Assembly (NCBI RefSeq): GCF_007680605.1
Contig: NZ_VEIO01000006.1
Location: forward strand, 72,008 to 136,007
Direction: 5' to 3'
DNA: 64,000 nucleotides
Origin: Paenibacillus xylanexedens
GTDB taxonomy: Bacteria; Bacillota; Bacilli; Paenibacillales; Paenibacillaceae
Part shown: piece by piece, positions 17,102 through 25,622 of the stretch
Layout: each line of letters opens with the position of its first letter
Numbering within the stretch: position 1 is the first letter of the stretch
Made by a program: the position numbers and the translations under genes
Notes under the pieces: generated by a model
Seen by the model: the letters and a program-made list of their open reading frames with translations, nothing else
The model's database searches: none
What the model was told of the DNA's origin: nothing

Positions 17102-18211
17102 TTATTTTATTTTTTGCACAGCCACTGCCATTTGCTCCAGTTGGGTATGCGTCAATTGGTTATTTGGCGAGCTGAGTGTTACATATCGATCATCCAGCTT
17201 GAACGTAAGTATGTCGGTTTTGTCCGGAGTGTACCATTTGGCAGATACGCCGTTAGGCAATTTTACTGTTTGGCCATCATAGCTGAACGAGTAGTCTCTA
17301 GGAGACACCGTTACATTCATGCGGTTAAAGACAAAATTCACACCATCTCCGCCGGCACCCACGCTTTTGAATGCATCTCCCGCAACCATGTGTTGTGGTG
17401 CATAAGCGGTGGTGAAACCATCGAACTGAGCAAATGATTTACGGATCTGTTCCAGTTGCTGTTTGGAGTAACTTACATTTTCAAAAGCAGTAATGCCTTG
17501 ATCATTGCCGCCCTTTACTTTTTGTACAGAGACAGCGACTTGTTGCAACTGTGTTTGGGACAGCTTATGATCTGGCGAGCTGAGTGTCACATACCGATCA
17601 TCCAGCTCGAAGGTTAACATGCCGATATCGCTCGGTGTATACCATTTTGCACGAACACCGTTGGACAGTTTAACCTCTTTGCTCGTGTAGCCGTCCGAAT
17701 AATCTCTTGGAGAAACATCCACTTTCATGTGATTGAAAATGAAGCTTACTCCATCTCCGCCTGCGGCTACGCTTTTGAATGTATCACCTGTAGCCATTTG
17801 CTGCGGCGCATAGGCTGTTTCGAAGCCGTCGAATTGAGCAAATGCCTTCTGGATCGCTTCTTTTTGCGTTGCGGTATAGGTTACATTGCTTAGTGCAGTT
17901 GGATTGCTGTTCGCTTTACCAATAATCACTTGTTTATTGGCACCATCATAAGTTACAGGCACATGCAGTGCATCAGCCAGTGCGCGAACCGGCAGATAAG
18001 TCGAGTTATTGTACGTGATTGGAGCCAGTTTTTTACCGTTCCCGTCAGTCGGCGAGTAGGCTGCACCGTCTACATTAAAGCCGATCCCATGATTGAGGTA
18101 AGCCGAGATTTTCTCTAATTGCGTTCCGGCGTATACACCGGCTGCTCCGGTTAAGGTCATACCCAGCACCATCATTGTAGCTACGGATTTCTTCATGTTT
18201 TTCTTCATCAT
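17102..18211 (-). CDS. Secreted stalk-domain protein with duplicated C-terminal domain
   Basis: A 369-residue protein. A signal peptide (1-29) is followed by a copper-amine-oxidase N-terminal-like stalk domain (about 35-95, STYLPVRALADALHVPVTYD). Then come two copies of a 125-residue domain (about 103-230 and 243-369), each with IRKSFAQFDGFTTAYAPQ or its counterpart, GGDGV.F.FN.M.V.VSPRDYS, AKWYTP and LDDRYVTLSSP. The copies are about 60-65 percent identical by eye, so the duplication is fairly recent. ATG at 18211 follows AAAGGAGAG. Stalk domains are thought to hold surface proteins away from the wall. The role of the duplicated domain is unknown. Confidence 0.8.
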   Translation of the reverse strand: MMKKNMKKSVATMMVLGMTLTGAAGVYAGTQLEKISAYLNHGIGFNVDGAAYSPTDGNGKKLAPITYNNSTYLPVRALADALHVPVTYDGANKQVIIGKANSNPTALSNVTYTATQKEAIQKAFAQFDGFETAYAPQQMATGDTFKSVAAGGDGVSFIFNHMKVDVSPRDYSDGYTSKEVKLSNGVRAKWYTPSDIGMLTFELDDRYVTLSSPDHKLSQTQLQQVAVSVQKVKGGNDQGITAFENVSYSKQQLEQIRKSFAQFDGFTTAYAPQHMVAGDAFKSVGAGGDGVNFVFNRMNVTVSPRDYSFSYDGQTVKLPNGVSAKWYTPDKTDILTFKLDDRYVTLSSPNNQLTHTQLEQMAVAVQKIK

Positions 18212-18415
18212 ATATCTCTCCTTTAAGTTGGGGTTATTTGTTGTCTTGCTGTTCCTTATGGCTTTATATTACCCCCCGAACTTATCCAGAATAATTCTGA
18301 ATTATCTCCAACTTGTAAACATGTGTAACGATCTTTGCATCATGATGGGCAGTTGTTATGTAAAGGTTATAGGGGAAGCATCTTGTTTGAGTTTCATCAT
18401 CAAGGAGGGACATGG

Positions 18416-19300
18416 ATGGATCATCGCGTTATGAAAGAGTTTATTGAAGAGTTTTATGATATTGGTCGGATACAGCGCGTGGAAGTGATGAAACAGGGGA
18501 CGAGCTCTGAAGCCAAATGCATTGAGTCTTCAGCAGGTAGATTTGTGTTGCGTAGACTTAGAGATGAGCAGCAGGCTGTAAACGAAGAGAGATTTCATCA
18601 CGTCCTGTCATTGCAAAACATCTCTCCAGCAATGGTGATTGCGCGGAACGGGTTGTCCTATGCTCATTGGAATGATGAGATATATAACTTGCAGCACTAT
18701 GTAAAAGGGACGATACCATACGATCATGCAACGATGGATTTTGTTTTGTTTGGAAAAATGCTTGCACGCTTCCGCCATGCCGCTCACAAACTTGAAATCG
18801 TGGATCAGCCGGATCGTTTTGCGTTATCTCTATTATGGTCACAAGTCCGTGATGAAGTCAGGGGATCTTCGTCAGCTATTATCGGTTTACTTGAGGGGCA
18901 TGTAGAGCAATGTACAGAGTATGTCGTGAGAAATGATAGCCTGATTCACGGTGATCTGGGGGTGTGGAATATGTTATTTATGAAACAAAAGACGCTTTTG
19001 ATCGATTTTGGAGAGGTGAGAAGAGGTGATCCGCATTTTGATGTGGCTGCCGCGCTTACTTCGATGATCCCTGCAACCGCAAGAACGAATGAGTGTTTAT
19101 CAATGATAGAAGAAGTAATGAAAGGATATGCTGAGGCCGGGGGACTGCTCACGAGAGAACGGTTGTATGAACATATTCACCTTTGGATGCTGCGCGGCCG
19201 GTTGGCATTGATCAGGGAGAGGGGAGTTACCTCCCCGATGGTGCAACACATGGAACGAGGCGTGCGAAGAGTTGCCGTATTCAAGGAGATATTACTTTAG
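18416..19300 (+). CDS. Aminoglycoside phosphotransferase-fold kinase
   Basis: A 294-residue protein of the APH/choline kinase-like fold. Brenner's motif LIHGDLGVWNML carries the catalytic Asp and Asn, and LLIDFGEVRRGDPHFDVA provides the Mg-binding DFG and the family's D-P-x-x-D. The N-lobe is recognisable (AKCIESSAGRFVLRRLRDEQ). Members phosphorylate small molecules such as antibiotics, homoserine, choline or CotS-type spore targets. The substrate cannot be set here. A textbook AAGGAGGG (18402-18409) fixes the ATG at 18416; the longer frame to 18335 lacks a ribosome site. It stands alone, divergent from the stalk-protein gene. Confidence 0.82.
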   Translation: MDHRVMKEFIEEFYDIGRIQRVEVMKQGTSSEAKCIESSAGRFVLRRLRDEQQAVNEERFHHVLSLQNISPAMVIARNGLSYAHWNDEIYNLQHYVKGTIPYDHATMDFVLFGKMLARFRHAAHKLEIVDQPDRFALSLLWSQVRDEVRGSSSAIIGLLEGHVEQCTEYVVRNDSLIHGDLGVWNMLFMKQKTLLIDFGEVRRGDPHFDVAAALTSMIPATARTNECLSMIEEVMKGYAEAGGLLTRERLYEHIHLWMLRGRLALIRERGVTSPMVQHMERGVRRVAVFKEILL

Positions 19301-19317
19301 CCTTCAGAGGATCACGA

Positions 19318-19524
19318 TCAGTTGTACAAATACAGGACAAATCCGCCTATGCCCAGTACGATGGCGCCGACGTATACATATGTAAGTTTACTCAGATTTT
19401 GCCGTGTACGGCGATCATATTCGGGGTTACTGATGCGATTGGCTTTCGAATTCCCGATGATAAGCGTAGCAATCCCGCCAAATAAGGCGATGCCGATAAC
19501 CAATGCATAAGGTAGCCAAGTCAT
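19318..19524 (-). CDS. Small two-span membrane protein
   Basis: A 68-residue protein with two membrane spans (about residues 3-24, LPYALVIGIALFGGIATLII, and 45-66, VYVGAIVLGIGGFVLYL) joined by a basic loop (NRISNPEYDRRTRQNLSKL). The ATG at 19524 has AGGAGGT six bases upstream; the longer frame to 19590 does not. It converges on the kinase-like gene, with 17 bases between the stops. I know no function. The arrangement resembles many uncharacterised Bacillota membrane microproteins. Confidence 0.65.
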   Translation of the reverse strand: MTWLPYALVIGIALFGGIATLIIGNSKANRISNPEYDRRTRQNLSKLTYVYVGAIVLGIGGFVLYLYN

Positions 19525-19913
19525 GAGTCGACCTCCTTCTCCAGTCGATAGAGAGCGTTTGCCTCTATTGTATCTCAGGTTCACTCGCAATGTAAGCTAT
19601 TATTGAGAAATATAGGAAATTTGTGTGATCTGAATTTAAAGGATTTACATGGACATGTAGATGAATAGCGAATCGGAATCTAGACAGTATATTGAAGTTT
19701 GAGTTGTATGTTTTAGACTCAGATCACTAGAATTTTAATTTTTTTTAGATAAAAAAACATAGATGTATCAAGCGTTTGCGGCTTTCTTTATCGAAAGCTT
19801 CAATTTTTTTTGCCTGCGGAGTGATCCAGAATGGAAAACCGTGCGTTACACCCTATGAAGACAACGACAAAGAAACAAAGGAACCAAAAACATACTTAAG
19901 GAGTGACTCACCA
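19525..19913. other. Intergenic leader region with terminator-like hairpin
   Basis: No gene. GCTTTC (19781-19786) pairs with GAAAGC (19793-19798), followed by TTCAATTTTTTTT, a terminator-shaped element about 100 bases before the start at 19914. It may end a leader transcript (attenuation) or stop read-through. The following bases do not match any riboswitch core I know. An AT-rich stretch at 19736-19757 could hold a promoter. Confidence 0.4.
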
Positions 19914-21560
19914 ATGAAGATGAAAATGAAAACATTTATTGCACCAGTACTTAGCTTGTCGCTGTTAATGCCAGGAATCGCGGGAGCTGCTGCTGCACCC
20001 CAGACTTCCACTTCCATGACCATGATGAAAGCATCCGTGAACACCCCTGCGGCTGACCTGAGAGCGAATCTGGATCATCTGTTGTCTGAACACTTTGCTC
20101 TTGCGGTGACAGCTATGGCGAAAGCTTATGATGGAGCCAAAGATGCAGATGCAGCGTACAAAGCACTCGACCAGAATGCACTGGATATGCAACCGGCGAT
20201 TGCTTCGCTTTACGGTGAAGCGGGTGCCAAAGAATTCGAACGCATTTTCCGCGCACATAACAAGTATACTGACGATCTGGTGAAAGCAACCAAGATGGGT
20301 AACCAGGCTGGCATCAAGCAAGCTCAAGATAACATCAACGGATTTGTGGATGAATTCTCCACATTCCTGAGCACGGCGACAGAAGGCAAATTGCCGAAAG
20401 ACGCAGCAAAACAAGCATTGAAAGTGCATGAAGATCTCGTGCAAAAAGTATTCGACGAGTACGTAGCTGGAGATTACACCGATGCATACAAGGCATATCG
20501 TGAAGGCTTCAAGGAGATGTTTGACGTAAGTAAGGCACTTTCCACCGCGATTACGACACAGATGCCAGAAAAATTTAACAATACCAAAGCAGATACCAAA
20601 GCAGCTGACCTGAGATCTGCGCTCAACCACTTGGCTTCGGAACACTTTGCGCTTTCCGCTCTGCAGATGCAAGAGCAATATGATGGACGCACAGCGGCAT
20701 CGAATGCCCTCGTAACCGCAGAAGCTGGAAATACAGCGGACTTCAAAGCTGCGATTGCTTCCATTTATGGTAATGAAGGAGCGAATGCGTTCGAAAAAAT
20801 CTGGGTGACTAACCATGTTAACGCTCAGAGTGATTATGTTAAAGCGGTAAAAGATAATGATGCTACCGCCCGTGCAGCTGTGCAAAAACGGATCGACGGA
20901 TTTACAACAGAGTTTGCTACATTCCTGGATTCCGCAACAGCGGGCAATTTGCCGAAATCAGCAGCACAACAAGCGCTGACAACACATGAAAACCAGGTGC
21001 AAAAAGTATTGGATCAATATGCAGCAGGCAACTATGATGCTTCATACACTACGAATCGCGAAGGCTACAAAGTGATGTTCGGGGTAGGTCAAGCACTGGG
21101 TAACGCGATTGTGACTCAATTCAACGACAAGTTCCAAGAGGCAGCACCAACAACGCCTGCACCAACACCAGCACCAGATATGACAACCGTTTGGATGAAG
21201 CTGAACAGCAAAATGCTGAAAATTAACGACAAAACAACGAACATGGACACCACACCTGTGCTTTGGAAAAATACAACATACATCCCGCTCCGTTTCCTGA
21301 GTGAGGGAATCGGTGCAACGGTGAAATGGGATAAAAAAGCACAACAAGTGACCGTTATGGCTGGTGATGATACACTCGTATTCTGGGTGAATAACACGGT
21401 CATGGAAGTCAACGGTATGAAGAAAAACGTAGGTTCTACCGTGTTTGTTAACAAAGACGGACGTACACAAGTACCGCTGCGTTTCATTGCTGAATTGCTG
21501 CAATGGAATGTGAAATGGGCTCAAAAAGATGGTTCTATTACATTGACTAAAGCAATGTAA
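19914..21560 (+). CDS. Secreted protein with duplicated His/Glu helical bundle and stalk domain
   Basis: A 548-residue exported protein. After a signal peptide (1-26) come two copies of an about 170-residue helical domain (about 46-215 and 222-395). The copies share HL.SEHFAL, YG...A..FE.I, H(N), D..VKA, EF.TFL, LPK.A..QAL..HE and QKV.D.Y. The four conserved His and nearby Glu suggest a metal-binding helical bundle. A Pro/Ala/Thr linker (residues 400-413) leads to a copper-amine-oxidase-like stalk domain (about 415-548, TTYIPLRFLSEGIGATVKWD and QVPLRFIAELLQWNVKW). AAGGAG precedes ATG 19914; the frame to 19776 lacks a ribosome site. Confidence 0.78.
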   Translation: MKMKMKTFIAPVLSLSLLMPGIAGAAAAPQTSTSMTMMKASVNTPAADLRANLDHLLSEHFALAVTAMAKAYDGAKDADAAYKALDQNALDMQPAIASLYGEAGAKEFERIFRAHNKYTDDLVKATKMGNQAGIKQAQDNINGFVDEFSTFLSTATEGKLPKDAAKQALKVHEDLVQKVFDEYVAGDYTDAYKAYREGFKEMFDVSKALSTAITTQMPEKFNNTKADTKAADLRSALNHLASEHFALSALQMQEQYDGRTAASNALVTAEAGNTADFKAAIASIYGNEGANAFEKIWVTNHVNAQSDYVKAVKDNDATARAAVQKRIDGFTTEFATFLDSATAGNLPKSAAQQALTTHENQVQKVLDQYAAGNYDASYTTNREGYKVMFGVGQALGNAIVTQFNDKFQEAAPTTPAPTPAPDMTTVWMKLNSKMLKINDKTTNMDTTPVLWKNTTYIPLRFLSEGIGATVKWDKKAQQVTVMAGDDTLVFWVNNTVMEVNGMKKNVGSTVFVNKDGRTQVPLRFIAELLQWNVKWAQKDGSITLTKAM

Positions 21561-21639
21561 TTCAGGCGTAATGCAAAATCAACACTGTGATTCTATACCG
21601 TCTTAAGTTGATATAACGAATCTCACATTCAAACCGAAA

Positions 21640-21666
21640 AGGCTGCCCCTGAGGCAGCTTTTTTGT
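21640..21666 (+). terminator. Intrinsic terminator of the 19914 gene
   Basis: GCTGCC (21642-21647) pairs with GGCAGC (21653-21658) around CCTGA, extended by AAG/CTT, then TTTTTTG. Confidence 0.85.
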
Positions 21667-21797
21667 ATTCGCCTGCAAGAGCAAATATTTGGTATAATTA
21701 ATTGCATGATCAATTACATAAGGATTTGAATAACTCAAGCAATACAAAGGAGTGTTCGATTATTCCAAAAGAACAAAAGGAAGAGGAGGACAGAGGT

Positions 21798-22250
21798 ATG
21801 AGTGCAACATCCAATTCAGAGAAGCCTGCACGAAGTGTAGATACCCGATTGTTTATTGCCTGGGCTGTATCCGTCATTGCAACCTTGGGAAGTCTGTATT
21901 TGAGCGAGATCAAGCAGTTTCTTCCATGTGATCTGTGCTGGTTCCAGCGCATTTTTATGTATCCGTTAACGATTCTGCTAGGTATTGCCTACTTCAAGGA
22001 TGACGTGGGGATTGCCAAGTACGTGCTTCCGCTTAGCTTTATCGGGGGCGGCATTTCCTTGTATCACGTAACGATTCAGCGGATCTTCTCGGCTACCGGC
22101 AACGCGGTGGCATGTGGCAAGGTGCCATGTTACACCGATTATTTGAACTGGTTTGGTTTTATCACGATCCCATTGCTGGCTCTGATCGCATTTATCATTA
22201 TTATCGTGATGTTGTGGGGAATCGGTAAAACACCTAAATCTTCTAACTAA
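21798..22250 (+). CDS. Thiol-disulfide oxidoreductase of the BdbC/DsbB type
   Basis: A 150-residue membrane protein with four spans and two Cys pairs: CDLCW after span 1 and CGKVPC in the second outer loop. This is the DsbB/BdbC pattern; such proteins reoxidise a BdbD/DsbA-type partner and pass electrons to quinone, making disulfides in exported proteins. No BdbD gene is adjacent. The start at 21798 is 9 bases after GGAGG; the longer frame to 21702 is unlikely. A FixH/YtkA-like lipoprotein follows 42 bases later and may be cotranscribed. Confidence 0.87.
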   Translation: MSATSNSEKPARSVDTRLFIAWAVSVIATLGSLYLSEIKQFLPCDLCWFQRIFMYPLTILLGIAYFKDDVGIAKYVLPLSFIGGGISLYHVTIQRIFSATGNAVACGKVPCYTDYLNWFGFITIPLLALIAFIIIIVMLWGIGKTPKSSN

Positions 22251-22292
22251 ATGTTCTCCTTAAATCTTTTTACGCAGAAAGGACCAACGGTG

Positions 22293-22736
22293 ATGAAGGG
22301 ACAAGCTCGCTGGTTTACGCCTCTGCTCATCCTGATTTTTATTCTGGCTGGCTGCTCGTACACCGAGCAGCCAGCCACAGGTGAGATGCCGGAGATGATT
22401 CGTGTGAAGCTCATGATGCCGGATCAGGCGAAGGTGAACGAAGAAGTCGCTCTACAGATCAAACTAACCCAGGGAGAGAAGCCTGTAGACGATGCCGATC
22501 ATGTACAGTTCCAAATCTGGAACGAACAGAACGAACCTGCGGCACCCTCCATCGAAGAAGGCATGATGAACGCCGATGAGCTTGAGGCACGCGGGGCAGT
22601 GAAGGCTAGTTCTGTAGGTGACGGCATATATGAAGTGAAGCATACGTTTCAGGAACCGGGGGTATATGTTGTTCAGGCACATGTAACCTCAGGCGCAATG
22701 CACACCATGCCGCGTACGAAGGTGACTGTCGAATAA
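22293..22736 (+). CDS. FixH/YtkA-like lipoprotein
   Basis: A 147-residue lipoprotein. The signal ends in the lipobox LAGC near residue 20. The mature part is one immunoglobulin-like beta domain with IRVKLMMPDQAKVNEEVALQ, DADHVQFQIW and a final YEVKHTFQEPGVYVVQ strand, as in the FixH and YtkA-like families. MHTMPRTKV at the end places His and Met residues that could bind copper. Its position after a BdbC-type gene hints at a role in thiol or metal chemistry outside the membrane; that is inference. GAAAGGA is nine bases before the ATG. Confidence 0.75.
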   Translation: MKGQARWFTPLLILIFILAGCSYTEQPATGEMPEMIRVKLMMPDQAKVNEEVALQIKLTQGEKPVDDADHVQFQIWNEQNEPAAPSIEEGMMNADELEARGAVKASSVGDGIYEVKHTFQEPGVYVVQAHVTSGAMHTMPRTKVTVE

Positions 22737-22822
22737 TGTTATGATCTTCATTTTAATCCTTGACCTTGAAGTATACTTCAAGGTTTATTGTTGTTGTATC
22801 AACAACGTTTGGAGGAAAAATC

Positions 22823-24319
22823 ATGAAGATATTCGAATGGATTTTCGTACTAGTAACGATAGTGGGGGCGCTCGGTTTACCTTTTTATGCGAAAAAGCGA
22901 AAGCTTGCGATAGGCATGCTCAGTGCCTTGGTGATTGCTTTTCTGCTACATGCGCTCATGGATCCCATACGGGTGATGTTACTGCCGTCTTATATTGTCG
23001 CGCTCATTCTATTTATCCTGTTAATGATTCAAGTGATTAAATGGACTCGCAGTGTTGGAAGCATAGCACCAGAAATACATAAGAAGAAGTCAAAAGGACG
23101 TGCCTGGATGCGCGGCCTCTTCATCCTTCTTCTTGCTGCTTTCTCGGGCATTGGATCAGGAATGCTTACGAGGTATTTCCCGGCATTTACAATGCCCGAG
23201 CCAACGGGGCGATTTGCCGTCGGTACATTTTCACAACAGATCGTAGATGAATCTCGTGAGGAGACTCTTTCGCCCGAAGCCGGGGACAAGCGGGAACTAA
23301 TGATTAATGTGTGGTATCCCGTAGACCCGGAAGTTGCAAAAGGCATTAGACCGGAGTCATACCCTGCGGAATTGGGGGAAGCAATCAGTCTGGTATTTGG
23401 CATCCCGTCACAAGTATTCAGTTATCTGGATACGATACCGACCCATGTGGTAAAAGGTGCAGCGATGTCTAATGCAAGTAACTCGTATCCTGTTGTCCTG
23501 TTCTCTCCCGGTGTCCGGTCTGCCCGTTTTCAAAGTATGACTGCGGTGGAGGAACTCGTCAGCCATGGCTATATTGTTGTAGGGATGGATCATCCGTATA
23601 CGTCAGCTAGAGTAACCTTTCCGGATGGACATAAGGTCTCTTATGATGCCGGGCCAGAATTTGCAACATCGGGAGAGTTGTATCAATATAATGTACAGGG
23701 AGTGGGCATTCGTGCGGCCGATGCACGTTTTGTACTCGACACACTTGAACAGTGGAACGTGAGTGATCCGAATCAGGTGCTGGAGGGCAGACTTGACCTG
23801 AACCACACGGGCATTATGGGACATTCGTATGGCGGGGCGACAACAGCCGAAGCACTGGCGCAGGATGAACGTTTGCAAGCAGGACTCAGTTTGGAAGGCG
23901 GTTTCTGGGGCACTGTTTCGAAGTCGTCGCTAAAACAGCCGTTTATGTACATCATGTCTGGCAAGACAGCTAAAAGTCTGGGACCCAATCCTACCGAGCA
24001 TGAAAAATTATTCTATCCCGAGTTTGAACCCGATCTAAAACATGTTATGAAGAACAGTCTGAATGATACTTATTATCTGACCGTGGATGGGTTTTTCCAT
24101 CAGAGCTTCACGGATATTGCATTAATCTCACCGCGTTTGTTTGCCAAAAATATGTCTGCGGAGCATAATATCGATATTACGAGAAGTTATGCACTTGCTT
24201 TCTTTGACCGTTACCTGAAAGGTGAAGCACAACCTCTGCTACAAGGAAGTTCAGCCAAATTTCCCGAGGCATCTTATGATCATGAATATACGCAGATCCG
24301 TAACAAACAAGCGCAATGA
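22823..24319 (+). CDS. Membrane alpha/beta hydrolase, PAF-acetylhydrolase-like
   Basis: A 498-residue protein: four membrane spans in the first 120 residues, then an extracellular alpha/beta-hydrolase domain like platelet-activating factor acetylhydrolase isoform II. The nucleophile elbow is GHSYGGATTAEAL (Ser near residue 335); VVLFSPGVRSARFQSM and VVGMDHPY mark the oxyanion-hole side, and the catalytic His is likely in FFHQSFTD. Members hydrolyse short or oxidised acyl esters of phospholipids or polyesters. A strong TGGAGG lies seven bases before the ATG at 22823. MerR follows 24 bases later, possibly on one transcript. Confidence 0.83.
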   Translation: MKIFEWIFVLVTIVGALGLPFYAKKRKLAIGMLSALVIAFLLHALMDPIRVMLLPSYIVALILFILLMIQVIKWTRSVGSIAPEIHKKKSKGRAWMRGLFILLLAAFSGIGSGMLTRYFPAFTMPEPTGRFAVGTFSQQIVDESREETLSPEAGDKRELMINVWYPVDPEVAKGIRPESYPAELGEAISLVFGIPSQVFSYLDTIPTHVVKGAAMSNASNSYPVVLFSPGVRSARFQSMTAVEELVSHGYIVVGMDHPYTSARVTFPDGHKVSYDAGPEFATSGELYQYNVQGVGIRAADARFVLDTLEQWNVSDPNQVLEGRLDLNHTGIMGHSYGGATTAEALAQDERLQAGLSLEGGFWGTVSKSSLKQPFMYIMSGKTAKSLGPNPTEHEKLFYPEFEPDLKHVMKNSLNDTYYLTVDGFFHQSFTDIALISPRLFAKNMSAEHNIDITRSYALAFFDRYLKGEAQPLLQGSSAKFPEASYDHEYTQIRNKQAQ

Positions 24320-24343
24320 GTCAGTTGGAAAGGGGAGAGCGTT

Positions 24344-24745
24344 GTGCAGACCATGACAAGAGGCCAATTGGCTAAAGAGACGGGAGTAAGTATGGCCACG
24401 CTTCGTTATTATGAGGATAGCGGCATATTGCCTGCTCCGCATCGATCCTCCAACGGATATCGCGTGTACACCGAGGATTATTTGGTCAAAGTGAAGTTTA
24501 TCAAGGGTGCACAGACGCTTGGTTATTCGCTGAAAGCAATAAAGGAAACGCTAGAGTTGCTAAGCAATAACGATATGGAAAAAGAAACATTGAAGACCCT
24601 TGTCCGTGAACGGATCACCGACATTCAACAGCACATCGAACATCTGGAGCAGATGCAGAAACATCTGGCCGGATTGTTGCTTGTACCTGAGGACGAAATC
24701 GATAGTTACATCCAGTCCTTTAGAGTAGAGAAGAGAGAGCCGTAA
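24344..24745 (+). CDS. MerR family transcriptional regulator
   Basis: A 133-residue regulator: an N-terminal MerR winged helix (GQLAKETGVSMATLRYYEDSG then SSNGYRVYTEDYL), and a coiled-coil dimer helix (about 80-118). There is no Cys metal site, so it is closer to the TipA/BmrR-like short regulators or AdhR than to metal sensors. The GTG at 24344 is close behind AAGGGGAGAG; the ATG at 24353 is an equally good choice. It follows the hydrolase gene and may regulate it. The terminator overlaps its stop codon. Confidence 0.85.
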   Translation: MQTMTRGQLAKETGVSMATLRYYEDSGILPAPHRSSNGYRVYTEDYLVKVKFIKGAQTLGYSLKAIKETLELLSNNDMEKETLKTLVRERITDIQQHIEHLEQMQKHLAGLLLVPEDEIDSYIQSFRVEKREP

Positions 24746-24763
24746 TCACGGCTCTTTTTTTTC
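24736..24763 (+). terminator. Intrinsic terminator overlapping the MerR stop
   Basis: AGAGCCGT (24736-24743) and ACGGCTCT (24748-24755) form a perfect stem with loop AATC, then eight T. Confidence 0.92.
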
Positions 24764-24907
24764 TATTTTAAGAGTAGACAAGTCGTATGTAACGTGCAGG
24801 AAATGTGGGGAGAGAAACGATTATAATGAATACAACGTTTGAATCCTCCATTCGAGGTTGGTTAGCATAAACTCCGTATGGGATACTAGATAAAGGAGGT
24901 ATTCAGT

Positions 24908-25234
24908 ATGCTTGATGATCTAGAAGTAGCCATAAAAGAGAGGATACAAGAAAGGTACGATATTCTGGCAGAGCTTTATTCCATATGGTTTACAAAAAGT
25001 GAGTCTGCCGTTGTCCCTAAAAGCGTATTTTACCAAACGGAACACATCGAAAAACATAGGGCGATAACCTATTTATTAGATAGAAAATACATTGTAGCCG
25101 ATTCGGTAGAAAATGATGTGGAAATGGTGGCAATTACAATAACCCCCGATGGAATTGATTTTTACGAACAGGGGTACTTGAGCGGAAAAGCTAAAGGTTT
25201 TCAAATTGTTTCTGATATAAAAAACATGGAGTAA
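24908..25234 (+). CDS. Small winged-helix-like protein of unknown function
   Basis: A 108-residue protein with a helical first 75 residues and a short beta hairpin (VAITITPDGIDFYEQGYL). That order fits a winged helix and resembles the YjcQ type of phage or host small proteins; the resemblance is weak. A full AAGGAGGT (24894-24901) precedes the ATG. It has no membrane span or Cys motif. It stands between MerR and another small unknown, all on the plus strand. Confidence 0.6.
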   Translation: MLDDLEVAIKERIQERYDILAELYSIWFTKSESAVVPKSVFYQTEHIEKHRAITYLLDRKYIVADSVENDVEMVAITITPDGIDFYEQGYLSGKAKGFQIVSDIKNME

Positions 25235-25299
25235 TTAAGCATAGAATCACTGCTTCAAGATTGATTTCACAAGTCAGTTTACTGATAAGGAGCCTTATG

Positions 25300-25497
25300 A
25301 TGGAGTTATTCAAAGCGTTTAAAGAATGGTCTGACCAAAATGATGGCCAGATTGAAATATTTACTTCTGCGGGCAGAATGACAGCTATAAACAGGGTGAA
25401 ACCTGGAGCAACTAATTTCGAAACATGGCTGGAGCGATTTATTCTCTCTCAGGGAGAGAAATTCTGGTATTGGAAAACAGATCGGTATACCTTTTAA
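25300..25497 (+). CDS. Small protein of unknown function
   Basis: A 65-residue protein (MELFKAFKEWSDQNDGQ at the start), predicted as helix, beta pair (IEIFTSAGRMTAINRV) and helix, ending in KFWYWKTDRYTF with several aromatics. AAGGAG at 25287-25292 suits the ATG at 25300; the in-frame ATG at 25297 is tighter. I know no homologous family. It ends about 50 bases before a bidirectional terminator. Confidence 0.5.
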   Translation: MELFKAFKEWSDQNDGQIEIFTSAGRMTAINRVKPGATNFETWLERFILSQGEKFWYWKTDRYTF

Positions 25498-25546
25498 GAA
25501 GGTTCTCGGAACTTACTGGAATTCGTGATGCAGAATCGATGATACT

Positions 25547-25619
25547 AAAAAAACCACCTCCATTGCGCCCGTCGATGTCATTTATCGGCTTTATTGCATT
25601 GGAGGTGGTTTTTGTTTTT
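25547..25619. terminator. Bidirectional terminator
   Basis: AAAAACCACCTCCA near 25549-25562 pairs with TGGAGGTGGTTTTT near 25601-25614, with A- and T-runs on the outer sides. It separates the plus-strand small gene from the minus-strand amidohydrolase. Confidence 0.8.
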
Positions 25620-25622
25620 CAC

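Noticed and set aside
16952..17437. 161-codon plus-strand ORF
   Set aside because: It runs antisense through the C-terminal repeat of the stalk-domain gene, has no ribosome site, and its composition is not protein-like.
19965..20885. 306-codon minus-strand ORF
   Set aside because: It is antisense to the duplicated helical protein; it exists only because of codon bias in the real gene and is Cys- and His-rich without motif.
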